In this document: positions 25,246-35,834 of the stretch, piece by piece
How positions within the stretch are numbered: position 1 is the stretch's first letter
Layout of the letters: the number at the start of each line of letters is the position of its first letter
Source: CAZFZQ01 sp964522845
Lineage (GTDB): Bacteria; Patescibacteriota; Patescibacteriia; GCA-002772895
Assembly: GCA_964522845.1 (NCBI GenBank)
Contig: CAZFZQ010000004.1
Coordinates: 1 to 35,834, forward strand
DNA: 35,834 nt
Direction of reading: 5' to 3'
Made by a program: the position numbers and the translations under genes
The notes under the pieces: model-generated
Database searches by the model: none
What the model saw: the letters and a program-made list of their open reading frames with translations, nothing else
What the model was told of the DNA's origin: nothing

Positions 25246-27354
25246 TTACAGATTGTATGAAAACGCGTAAATTTTTTGTCCGTCCAGAATATAAATTGTT
25301 TTTGATACTTCATCTATCGCGGCGTCGCGGATGCCGCTATTTGCCGGCAAAATAAAATGCGCTAAAAATTCGCCGTCCTTGGAGATAACGGAAATCCTCT
25401 TTTTATCAAGCAGATACGCGTATTTGTGATTTTCGTCCGTAATTATTTTGAAGTAATTTATATCGTCGCCCGCGATGCCGTCCATATTGTATTTCCAATC
25501 AACTTTACGGCCCTGAAAATATTTAAATATATTGTTGTTTGAAAATAATAAATACAGATTGCTGTCCACGGCGAAAGAAACGGGTGCCGCGCCTTCGGGC
25601 GGATTATCCGTCGCCCAAAGAGTCGGTTTGCCAAAACCGGAGAGCGACGGGTTGTGTTTCCAAATGGAAAAATGTTTTTCCACGGGCGAGAGCGCGTATA
25701 GAGAGTCGTTGTAGACGCTGAATTTTTTTATAGTTTCATTCGGGCCCAAAATAATTTCTTTTAAATTGCTGTTCGCGGCCTGGGGGTCAACTTCTTGCAC
25801 GATATTGCCGTTTTTAACGCTTAAAAGCATGGGTTTGGCGGAGGATGGATAGTAATAAACCTGTGCCGTGTCCGCGCCCCCGATGTTTAAAGCGGTTTTT
25901 TTGATGGTTTGATTTTTTATGTCCGCCATGAGGAGGCTGTCGGCTGACAAAACATTGATATTGCCGTTATAAAGATAAATCGGCGGAAAAGTTTGAATGT
26001 TTTTTTCCGTGGAAAAATCGGCAATCAACATGGGTGAATTTATTTCGGAAATATTCTGCACCTTAAAAAGCGAGTTTTTTATATTGCTTAAAAGCGTATT
26101 GTAAGAATTGTCGCGGATGGCATCGGGGACTGCCGCGAGTTCCTTCATGGCGTCTTTCAACTTTTTGGCCGCAGAATTTTTTTGCTGGAGGATGATATCC
26201 ATGTCGGCGTCATTGTACAGTTTTTCCGCCGTGTCAAATTTCTCTTTGTATCCGATTTTCAGATTTTTTAATTTTTCAGTTCTGATATTGTAGGCAATGG
26301 CGCCGGATAAAATGAGTGTCAGTACGATAAGGGAAACTAAAATAATTTTGGAAATAGCCGTGAGCGCCCGGTAAAAATCAAAAATTTTAAAACCAATCCT
26401 TTTCACGCGCGTGTTAACCACGGTCTGTTTTTCTTTCCGTTTGCCGCGCGCGTTGGTGATGATGAAGAAAAAATTAAAAAGCAGGAAGGCGGAGAAAAAA
26501 ATCATTTTTTTTATGGCGTGAAAAAATTTTTTAACGCCCTTGCCGATATATTTTACCGCCTGCGCCAAAAGCGGCCTCTCTTTGAAAGCGCGACTCACGC
26601 TGTTAATGAGAGAAGGGGAGAGATTTTCCGCCACTTTCTGTTCATTTCGGAAAAGAGCCGCGATTGAAGCGGCAGGCAGATCACCCTCCTTTTCTAAAGA
26701 GTCATAATAAACAAAAACGGCGCCGCAATTTTTGTCCGTTTCCGTTTGCAGAAGATAGTCTTTAACCGCGCCCACGGTTTTGCGTGAACCGTTTGCGGCC
26801 GCCGCTTTTTGAAAATAATACGGATTTACCAGGGAGGAAAAATCGGAATTGCAAAAATACAGCGCGTAATTTTTCAGCACTTCGCCGCCCAATGAATATG
26901 AAAATAATTTATTATTGATGTCTATCGTTTCGTTGGATTCGGGAAATATTTTTTTAACATCTTGCAGGTAGACTAAATAGGCGGATATGTCTCCGGCCGC
27001 GCAAAAGAGAACATGGGAATTTTTTTGAACGCCGAGCGCGATACTGCACTTCTCTTTGAGATTTTTTCCGTCAAAAGCCCGCAAGACCTCGCGGTTCAAA
27101 AAATTTATCAGATCGTCAAAAGCCGCGTCGTATTCCGCGGAGCTATTGTAGTATCTGTCTATTCCCTCATTGATGATGTCAAAAAATTTTGTGTTTTGCT
27201 GTCCCAGATCAACATCCAATAATCCGAAAATACACCCCATTTTTATGGTGTCGCGGTTTTCATAATCCATCTTTGAAATAATCCTCACCATCCTCCGTTT
27301 GGCGGGACTGCCGATAACGAGCGCGTGGTCTATAATGACTTTTGTTTCATCCAT
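25246..27354 (-). CDS. Membrane protein: PP2C-like N-terminus, two membrane segments, propeller-like C-terminus
   Basis: Residues about 1-235 are cytoplasmic and resemble a degenerate PP2C/SpoIIE phosphatase fold (MGCIFGLLDVDLG, SIALGVQKNSHVLFCAAGDISAYLV), but the usual metal aspartates are not all clear. Two hydrophobic segments lie near 284-300 and 334-355, separated by a basic loop. A helical stretch (360-430) and a strand-rich C-terminal half with repeated patterns (YLYNGNINVL, SVYNDSLYALS, DSNLYLLFSNNNIF, KYAYLLDKKRISV) look like an extracellular beta-propeller. This layout suggests a sensor or regulator across the membrane. No gene symbol is recognised. The gene is alone on its strand and divergent from the 27448 operon. 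Confidence 0.75.
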   Translation of the reverse strand: MDETKVIIDHALVIGSPAKRRMVRIISKMDYENRDTIKMGCIFGLLDVDLGQQNTKFFDIINEGIDRYYNSSAEYDAAFDDLINFLNREVLRAFDGKNLKEKCSIALGVQKNSHVLFCAAGDISAYLVYLQDVKKIFPESNETIDINNKLFSYSLGGEVLKNYALYFCNSDFSSLVNPYYFQKAAAANGSRKTVGAVKDYLLQTETDKNCGAVFVYYDSLEKEGDLPAASIAALFRNEQKVAENLSPSLINSVSRAFKERPLLAQAVKYIGKGVKKFFHAIKKMIFFSAFLLFNFFFIITNARGKRKEKQTVVNTRVKRIGFKIFDFYRALTAISKIILVSLIVLTLILSGAIAYNIRTEKLKNLKIGYKEKFDTAEKLYNDADMDIILQQKNSAAKKLKDAMKELAAVPDAIRDNSYNTLLSNIKNSLFKVQNISEINSPMLIADFSTEKNIQTFPPIYLYNGNINVLSADSLLMADIKNQTIKKTALNIGGADTAQVYYYPSSAKPMLLSVKNGNIVQEVDPQAANSNLKEIILGPNETIKKFSVYNDSLYALSPVEKHFSIWKHNPSLSGFGKPTLWATDNPPEGAAPVSFAVDSNLYLLFSNNNIFKYFQGRKVDWKYNMDGIAGDDINYFKIITDENHKYAYLLDKKRISVISKDGEFLAHFILPANSGIRDAAIDEVSKTIYILDGQKIYAFSYNL

Positions 27355-27382
27355 AAAGCGAAATTTGGCGGGCTCGCGCCCA

Positions 27383-27411
27383 TTGTTTTTTTCTAATATT
27401 CATTATATACT
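27383..27411 (+). promoter_or_regulatory. Promoter of the regulator-TsaB-glycosyltransferase operon
   Basis: TTGTTT (27383-27388) and TATACT (27406-27411) are 17 bp apart. A minus-strand TATAAT for the divergent gene overlaps at 27402-27407. Confidence 0.5.
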
Positions 27412-27447
27412 AAATTTTAGCAAATAACTACAATTATTAACAGATAT

Positions 27448-28077
27448 ATGCCCAAAAAAAGAGCGGCAAAAGAAAAAAACAAAACCTTCTCCGGCCTTGA
27501 ACAAATTTTTGGTTCAAAGACCAGATTTACTTTATTAAAGCTATTCTGTCGCAATCCGGAAAAAGAATATTTTGTAAGAGAGCTGGCGCGGCTTTTGAAC
27601 AACCAATTAAACTCCGTGAGGCGCGAAACAGCCAATTTGGAGAGTGTCGGAATCATACAAGAGGCGGCAACCGACGATCCTAAGAAAAAATTTTATCGGT
27701 TGAACACAAATTTTATTCTTATAAATGAGGTGAGCTCCCTTATCACCAAGTCTGAGCTTTTGGCTGAAAGAAATCTCGTCAGCAGCATAAAAGAAATGGG
27801 TACCGTTGATTTGTGTATTTTGACAGGCGCGCTTTTGGGCGTGGAGTCGCCTTGCGATATTTTGCTCGTGGGAAAGGTGGCGCGGGAAGAATTTTCGCGC
27901 CTTATTAAAAAATTTGAACTGGAGCTTGATAAGCCGATCGCCTATGCTATCCTGACACCGGAAGAATATAAACAGCGCAAGGCTCTGACCGACAAATTTT
28001 TATTCAGCGTTCTAGAAAGCAAAAAAATGGTTCCCATAGACAAGTATGGAGAATTCGCCGAAAGTGAGAACCTATGA
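27448..28077 (+). CDS. Winged-helix regulator with nucleotidyltransferase-like domain
   Basis: Residues about 15-90 form a winged helix, with YFVRELARLLNN and SVRRETANLESVGI as its clearest part, typical of ArsR/MarR-like regulators in this phylum. Residues about 95-200 resemble a minimal nucleotidyltransferase fold (LCILTGALLG, CDILLVGKV, AILTPEEYKQRK). It overlaps the next gene by 4 nt. Confidence 0.75.
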   Translation: MPKKRAAKEKNKTFSGLEQIFGSKTRFTLLKLFCRNPEKEYFVRELARLLNNQLNSVRRETANLESVGIIQEAATDDPKKKFYRLNTNFILINEVSSLITKSELLAERNLVSSIKEMGTVDLCILTGALLGVESPCDILLVGKVAREEFSRLIKKFELELDKPIAYAILTPEEYKQRKALTDKFLFSVLESKKMVPIDKYGEFAESENL

Positions 28078-31000
28078 ATCTTTTCATAAATACCGTAGAT
28101 TCTAACTATGGCTCCTTCGCGATTTTCCAAAGCAGGGGAGTCGTTTTGTATTTATGCGAGTTTATAGATAAGCAGGAGCGGTTGAACAAAAAACTTACAG
28201 CCTTTTTGAAAAGCAAAAAAATTAAACCGCAGGAATTCAAGGCCGTGATGGTTGTGACCGGCCCCGGGTCATTTTCCGCCTCGCGCGCCGGCGTTGTTTT
28301 GGCAAACGCGTTTAACTTTTTATACGGTATTCCGGTTTTGGGAATTAAAGATTCCGGCACAAGCCCCAACGGGGCAAGCATAGAAGAAATGATAAGGGAC
28401 AATCTTGGCCGGTTAAAACGTTCCAAAAAAACAACGGTGGCAGAAGTTTATTATGAAAATCCGCCAAACATAACAATAAAAAAATAATTATGGGGTTAAG
28501 CACGCAGCAAAAATATCGTTTGTTTGAAATTTTGCCCGGTGCCCTGCTTTGGACGGTTTTAATCGGATTATTCGCATTGTCCTTTGTTTTACCGCTCTGG
28601 GTAATTATTTTTATTATAATTTATGATTTATTTTGGCTATTTAGGATTGTTTATTTTAGCTTCTATCTTGTTTTATCATGGAGAAAGTGCAGAAAGACCA
28701 TAAAGACGGATTGGTTGGAAAAAGTTAACGCCTTGCCCGGCCACGAAGAATATTATCATTTAATATTTTTGCCCACCTACAAAGAGAGCTATGAAATCAT
28801 AAAAGAAACCTTTCTTTCCATTGCCAGATCAACTTACCTGAAAGATAAAATGATTGTCGTTCTGGCCGGCGAAGAAAGAGACGCGGAAAATTTTTCCGTG
28901 ATCGCGAAAAAGATTGAACAACAATTTGGTTCAATGTTCTTTAAATTTTTAGTTACGGTTCATCCGAAGGACTTACCAATGGAGCGGCCGGGCAAGGGTT
29001 CTAATGTTTGTTATGCCGGACATCGGGCCAAAGAATTGATTGATGAACTGAAACTGGATTATAAAAAAGTCATTGTCTCCACTTTTGACATTGACACGGC
29101 CGCGCATAAAGAATATTTTGCGTATCTTGCCTATAAATATATTACGAGCCCCGATCCGACCAAATATTCATTCCAGCCCATCGCCATTTACGCGAACAAT
29201 ATCTGGACTTCAGGCGCCATTGTCCGCGTTGTTTCTTTCGGCACGACATTTTGGCTGATGAACGAATTGGCGCATCCTGAACGGCTGATTACTTTTTCTT
29301 CGCATAGCATGTCATTTGCCGCGCTGGTTGACGTGGGTTTCTGGGACAAGAATGTAGTTTCCGAGGATTCAAGAATTTTCCTGCAATGCTTGACCAAATA
29401 TCATGGCAATTATCACATTGAAGCGCTTTACATCCCGGTATATATGAACACGGTTGCGACCTCGCACTATTGGGAAAGCTTAAAAAATCTTTATAAACAA
29501 CAGAGGCGCTGGGCGTGGGGAGTGGAAAATATCCCATATATGTTTACGAATTTTGCCAAAGACAAGATGGCGCCTTGGACCATGCGCCTTAGGCATTTAT
29601 TCAATATGATGGAAGGCATGTTTTCGTGGGCCTTGGCGCCGCTTTTCATTTTTATATTCGGCCGCCTGCCTCTTTATATAGCGGGTGAAGATGTAAAACA
29701 GCTTGTTTTTGTGCAAAATTCGCCCTTCATTTTGGAAGATATAATGCGTTTGGCCATGACCGGTATTTTTATCTCCGCGCTTTTGTCGTTTTTTCTTTTA
29801 CCGCCCAAACCCCGCGGGGCAAGCCGGTGGGTGTATCTGACCATGGTCTTGCAATGGCTGATCTTGCCGGTAACGATTATTATTTTCGGCGCGGCGCCGG
29901 CGATTGACGCCCAAACGCGCCTCATGATCGGCAAACGTCTTGGTTTCTGGGTCACGCCGAAGGAGCGTAAAAACATAGAATTATAAAGAAAAGATATGGC
30001 GGAACAGAGAGATTTTCATGTCACAATAAACATAGTAACTTGGAACAGCGAGGAGTATCTTGCTGATTTTTTTGAATCGCTAAAAAAACAGACATTCAAG
30101 GATTTTGCAATTATCGTTGTTGATAACGCTTCAAGGGACTTGTCCCTTCAGATCGCGCAACAATATGATAATGTCACAGTTATTAGAAACAGTGTTAATT
30201 TGGGATTTTCGCGGGCACACAACAAGGGCATAGAAATGGCTATGAAATTTTGGGAAGGAAAAGATTTGCGCGATCGGTTTGTTTTTATTTGCAATCCGGA
30301 TATTATTTTTGCGGAGAATTGTTTGGAAGAAACACTGAAAAACATTTGCCGCGAAGAAGATATTGGTTTGGCCGGCCCGAGATTGTTGCGCATGGAAATC
30401 GAAGAGAAAGACAATATGCGCGAGAAAAAAATGACTGATGTCGTTGACACTATGGGGCTGGAACTTTTAAAATCGCGCGCCGCGGTTGATAAATTTTCAG
30501 GGCTCAAATATGACGGGCCGCTTGACGCGCAAGAAGTATTCGGTGTTTCCGGAGCGTTGATGTGCTTGCGGGCGTCCGCGCTGGAATCCGTGCGCTGGAA
30601 CAAAGAATATTTTGATGAAGATTTTTTTGCTTACAAGGAGGATGTTGATTTGAGCTGGCGGCTTAAGAATATGGATTGGAGGGCAATTATCGTTCCGCAG
30701 GCGGTTGCGTATCATCACCGCAATGTGAGGGGGGGTGCGGGCTTGTCTTTTTGGGAAAAAATACTAAGCCAGAGGCAGAAACCGGAAAAGATAAAATTTT
30801 GGTCCGCGAGAAATCATTTGTGGGCCATCGCGAAAAATGATTTCGGCATTAATCACTTATTGGATTGGCCGTTTATATTTTTTAGCGAGTTGGGAAAATT
30901 TGCATATTGTTTGGTGTTGGATACAAAAATTGTTCGGGCATATTTTTCCGCTCTTTACGGCTTGCCTAAAATACTGGCAAAGAGGGCATACTTAAAAAAT

Positions 31001-34000
31001 GCCAAAATACAACCCGGCGAAATGCGGCAATGGATAAAGTAAATTTATGACTCTTTCTATTATTTATATAAATTATAATACCGGGAAATTGCTTAAACAG
31101 TCGTTAAAGCATCTTTTTTTGATGAAACCGGCGCTGGATTTTGAAGTTATTGTCGTGGACAACCATTCCGCGGACAAAAGCGTTCAAATAATAAGAAAAA
31201 ATTTTCCCAACGTTCATATTATTGAATCAATGCAAAACTATGGCTACGCCAAAGGCGCCAATTTGGGCATTGCCGAGGCAAAAGGAAAATATATTGCCAT
31301 ATTCAACCCCGATATTTTTATATCCCGCGGAAGTTTGGAGGTCATGGTTAATTTCTTGGACAACAATCCAGATGCCGGGCTTGTGGGGCCAAAGCTCGCT
31401 AATGCCGACGGGAGCTTGCAATATTCTTGCTATCGTTTCCCTAAAATTTATACGCCGATTATACGCCGAAGTTTTTTGGGGCAAACCGGCTTCGGACAAA
31501 AAGAACTGAACAGGTACTTGATGAAAAAATCAGACCATAATGAAAGTTCGGAAGTGGATTGGCTTTTGGGCGGAGCGTTGATGGCCAGGGCAAGCGCCCT
31601 AAAAGAAATCGGATTTATGGATGAACGATATTTTTTATATTTTGAAGATACGGATTTGGCGCGCCGCCTTAAAGAAAAAAAATACAGAGTTGTGTATCTT
31701 CCATCGGCCAAAATGGTGCATCTTCATCGCCGCGAATCCGCGGATACGCCTTTGATTAAAGCGTTATTCAATAAAACAACCAGAGCTCATATTTGGAGCG
31801 CGTGTAAATATTTTTGGAAATATAAAAAAGGTTGAATAAAAAATGTGTTCAATCGTTGACGAAAAAACCGCGGCACAGTAAAGTATAGTAATATGTTTAT
31901 CAAGAAAATAGCCATTGATTTGGGCACAACGAGCGTTTTGGTACACGTGCATAAGCGGGGCATTGTTATTAATGAACCCTCGGTTGTGGCTATTTCCAAA
32001 ATTGATAACAAGATTCTGGCCGTAGGCGGCGAAGCCAAAGATATGCTGGGACGCACGCCTGACACCATCGTGGCAAAACGGCCGTTAAAAGACGGTGTGA
32101 TTGCCGACTACAAAACCACGGAAGCTATGTTGCGTTATTTTATAAATAAGGCGCTGGGAAGCTTCCGTTTGTTTCGGCCGGAAGTCATGATTGCCGTTCC
32201 CGGCGGAATTACTTCTACCGAGCGGCGCGCGGTAATTGACGCGGCGATTTCCGCCGGCGCCAGAGCCGCTTACATTATTAAAGAGCCGATTGTGGCGGCC
32301 ATTGGAGCGGAAATCCCAATTGGCAGCGCGTCCGGCCACATGATTGTTGACATCGGCGGCGGCACAACCGAGGCGGCGGTAATCGCTTTGGGCGGTATCG
32401 TGTCGTCGGCATCGGAGCGCGTGGGCGGAAATAAATTGGACGCGTCAATTTCCGAATTTATAAAGAAGAAATACAATTTGGCCATCGGCGAAAGAACGGC
32501 GGAAGAAATAAAAATAAACATCGGTTCGGCAATGTTTATGGATGATAAAATGGTGATGGAGGTGCGCGGGCGCGATATGGCAAACGGCCTACCCCGCATT
32601 ATTGAAGTTACGTCCGACGACACGACGGAAGCTATACAAAATGAATTGCGCGGAATTGTTGATACCATTAAAGATGTGTTACAGAGAACTCCGCCGGAAT
32701 TATCCGCGGATGTAATGGACAAAGGAATTATGCTCTCCGGCGGAACGAGCCAGCTGCGCAATTTGGACCAGCTGATTTCCGAAGCGACCGGCGTTCCGAC
32801 TTATGTGGCTGACGAACCGGTACTATGCGTTGTCCGCGGCACGGGCATCGCGCTGGAAAATCTCGAAGCATACAAGCGGTCAATTTTGGCCACCAAATAA
32901 AAATATAGAAAATTAAAAAAAGAGCTCGCGTGGCTCTTTTTAGTTTCCGCACCCCAGGTACTTGTTTATTTCCGCTCCTTCCACGCATTCGTAACAGGTA
33001 GGAGGAACTAGGCTCGGAGTATGCTTGCAGTCCAACCCGCATCCCCAATAACGATATTCGGGGTTTGCCGCGACATGGACGCAGGTTCGCGTCAGTTCAG
33101 CATCACTGCAATCGTAGTAGTCTTTTTGCATGAGCCATGCGCCGTAACAAATCTTATGTCCGACGACGCAAGGAATCATGATGTGCATGGATCCGCTGTA
33201 AGCGCCCGGGTAGAATGGGCCCCACGTATCGCCGTTGTCTATGTCAAAGAACGAAACATACGGGCCCCATCCGCCGCAGTAAGCGCTACTAATGTGCCAA
33301 ATCATGTCGGTTCTGAATTCCTTCATGCTGAGCTCGCGAGGATTAGTCAGGCGGTCAACTTTGGACAGAGGATTGGCGATTTTCTCACCGTAATTCGATT
33401 CGTTGATAGAACTCTCATCATCATAACCGCCACAGCCAAAGAAACAAACGCAAGAGATGAAAAGAACGGCTACTGATCTCATTTCTTTCTCCAATTCCCG
33501 AGGTTGATAAGCATAAATAATATACTTTAAATATTGAAAAATGTCAAGAGATGAAAATTTGTTCCAGAGTTTGTTTTGCGCATGTTTCCCAGTTGAATTT
33601 TTTTAATTGTTCCAGCCCCAATTCAATAAGCTTTATTTTTAGGTCGGCGTCTTTTGTTATTTTTTCCATAGCAGAGGCAATTTCTTGCGGATTTTTAGGG
33701 TCAATCAAAAGCGCCGCATTGCCCGCCACTTCAGGCATAGAAGCGCAATTTGAAGTTATAACCGGAGCGCCGGCGGCAAATGCTTCCAGAATCGGCAGGC
33801 CGAAACCCTCATATAATGAAGGAAATAAAAATGCCTCGCAGTTTTGTAATAAAGTTTGTTTTTCTTGCGGATTTATCCAGTCTAATAAAATTACGTTTTG
33901 TAGTAAGTAGTTAGCCGTTAGTAGTAAGCTGGAAGGACCCGCGAGCACCAATGAATGGCCGGGATTTTTTTCTTGAAAAATTTTGAATGCTTCAACGATG

Positions 34001-35834
34001 CCGGCGATATTTTTCTTTGCATCCTTCCGGCCGATGAAAAGAAAATACGGTTTTTTTATGCTATATTTATTGAAAACCACTTGTGCAGAATTATCAGCGG
34101 TCGCTGATGATTCTGCATGACAACCAAGAGGGATGGCGGACAGTTTTTTCGGTGGTACGCCATAAATTTCAACCAGTTCTTTTTTTGTAAACTCCGATGG
34201 AACAAAAATTGCCTGCCCCGCGAAGCCTTGCTGTGCCCTGCCGGAGCCTTGCGCGGAGGAGGGGCGAAGTGGGGTGTTCAATCTTTTTAGCGCGCGGCGA
34301 GTGCCGAAGTTTTGCAGCCATCGTTCGCCTGCACTGTAACATTCCGGAAATCTTTTGAAACCAATGTCATGAATTGTGGTAAAAGTTTTTTCCGGCGTAA
34401 AAAATGGAAGTATATTTGCGGGCGAGAAAAAAATATCCGGCTTGTGCCACAGCATTTCCCAAGAAAGGCGAAAAATTGTCCAAAACCGGAACGGCCAGCG
34501 CAAAATTTTTATTTCCCAGTTTGATGGAAGCGACAAAAGGTCGGCAAGCGGTTCGCTTTGCGCATCAGCCGGCACGAGTTTTTTAAATTCTTGGATTAAA
34601 AAATAGGAGTACCACTCCACTCCCGTTCTTTCCTTTTTATTCGCGCGCGAGGCGTCAATCGCTACAATCATATTGTTTTTTATCATAAGCTAAATTCTAT
34701 AAAAAATCAATGGTTGGTGCACCTCTTTTTTAATTTTATGGCAAATGATATTATATATTGTAGCTTCGCGTTTATTGTCATTGCGAGCGAAGCGAAGCAA
34801 TCTCGTATATTTATGGGATTGCCACGTCGTGGACTCCTCGCAATGACACAAAACTATGAACATCGTCGGGCATAAAAATATTATTTCATGTTTGGAAAAA
34901 GCCATGGCAAACGGCGCTCCGCACCATAGTTACATTTTTCATGGGCCGAAAAATATCGGCAAAGATACCGTTGCCCGCTGGTTCGCTTCAGAGCTTCTAA
35001 AAACTCCGGCGGAAAAATTATCCATTCATCCGGATTTTTTTGAAATTCATCCGGACGGGGTCATCAGCAAAGAACAAATTGACAGCGTGATAGAAAGAGT
35101 AAAGCTCACTTCTTGGGGCGGCGGGTACAAAGTTGTTTTGGTAGGCGACGCGCATAGCATGAATCTTTCATCTTCCAATGCTTTTTTAAAAACTCTGGAA
35201 GAGCCGCCGCAAAAAACCGTGATTATCCTCATCACTTCGGAATTGGGAAAAATCCTACCTACGATTATTTCACGCGCCGCAATTTTACATTTTCGGCCCG
35301 TGCTAAAAGATGACATCAGGCAATTTTTGAAAGACCGGCATAATTGCGCTGACGCTAAAAATGTGGCGAATCTTTCTTGCGGACGGCCGGGACGCGCCAT
35401 TAGCGCGCTTACAAATCCCGACGAAATAAACTATGCGCCAAAAGTGGAAGAATTTTATAAATTATTTTTTGGCGCCATGTCTGAACGTTTTGCCGCTGCT
35501 AGCGCTATGCTTGGCAAAAAAAGCGAAGCGGATCGGGAAATAATCAGCAAGAAAATTGATTTTTGGCTGGAAATAATTCGCGACGCCTGCTTTTTTAAAT
35601 ATAATTTGCACGACAATGTTATTTTTTCCAAACAAACCGCGACTTTGGAAAAAATAGCGCGTGCAAAAACCGCCAGCGACCTCGCGGTTTTGGGCGGCAA
35701 GCTGATAAAAATGCGCGGCCTCGTTTCCAATAATATAAATATAAAATTAATGTTGGAAAATTTAATCATATGAAAAAAATCCATCTTGTGTTCGCGGCCG
35801 CCGCGATTCTTCTTTTTGCCGGAGCCGGCTGCAT

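Overview
The window looks like a chromosome segment from a Candidate Phyla Radiation (Patescibacteria, Parcubacteria-like) bacterium. Pointers are short intergenic gaps, many consensus TTGACA-17-TATAAT-like promoters with very short or no leaders, frequent hairpin-plus-T-tract terminators, secreted proteins sharing a small 'DGKRYVFPNEKTY' domain, many GC-rich palindromic intergenic repeats, and a tRNA gene carrying a group I intron. This placement is inference from content; no 16S rRNA gene is present.

Left core (1-5520): a DEAD-box RNA helicase, a secreted five-repeat Ig-like surface protein, and an unusual fusion of a P-loop kinase-like domain with a PP-loop ATPase.

Accessory region (5600-22600): first a broken RhuM-like gene, a lone MazF/PemK-type toxin between long direct repeats, a possible small minus-strand RNA, and an orphan gene. 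From about 8272 a candidate 14.3 kb integrated element begins. It holds (i) a YunG-like/cytidine-deaminase fusion in a cassette bounded by perfect 71-bp inverted repeats; (ii) a HigB toxin, HigA-ImmA fusion, beta-family protein and convergent sce7726 protein; (iii) a minus-strand operon of small HTH protein, RadC, C5 DNA methyltransferase, DUF3883-type endonuclease, second C5 DNA methyltransferase and Vsr, which reads as a complete restriction-modification system with mismatch repair for deaminated 5mC; (iv) plus-strand genes for a zinc-ribbon protein, a coiled-coil/winged-helix protein, a DUF5659 protein, small unknowns and HTH proteins; (v) a large serine recombinase whose reading frame runs antisense into the 3' exon of a tRNA gene. 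A 13-bp copy of the tRNA 3' end near 8272 lies in the same orientation, as expected of an attachment-site repeat.

The tRNA (22600-22956, minus) is tRNA-Asn(GUU), split in the anticodon by a 282-nt group I intron with recognisable core segments.

Right core (23000-35834): a SET-domain protein, a second secreted protein with the shared domain, a membrane protein with a possible PP2C-like N-terminus and C-terminal propeller-like region, a five-gene operon (winged-helix/nucleotidyltransferase-like regulator, short TsaB-like protein, three family 2 glycosyltransferases), mreB, a Cys-rich lipoprotein, a GT4 glycosyltransferase, DNA polymerase III delta' (holB) and the start of another lipoprotein gene cut by the window end. 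The mix suggests envelope/polysaccharide assembly next to replication genes.

One assembly gap (ten Ns, 11206-11215) interrupts the beta-family gene.
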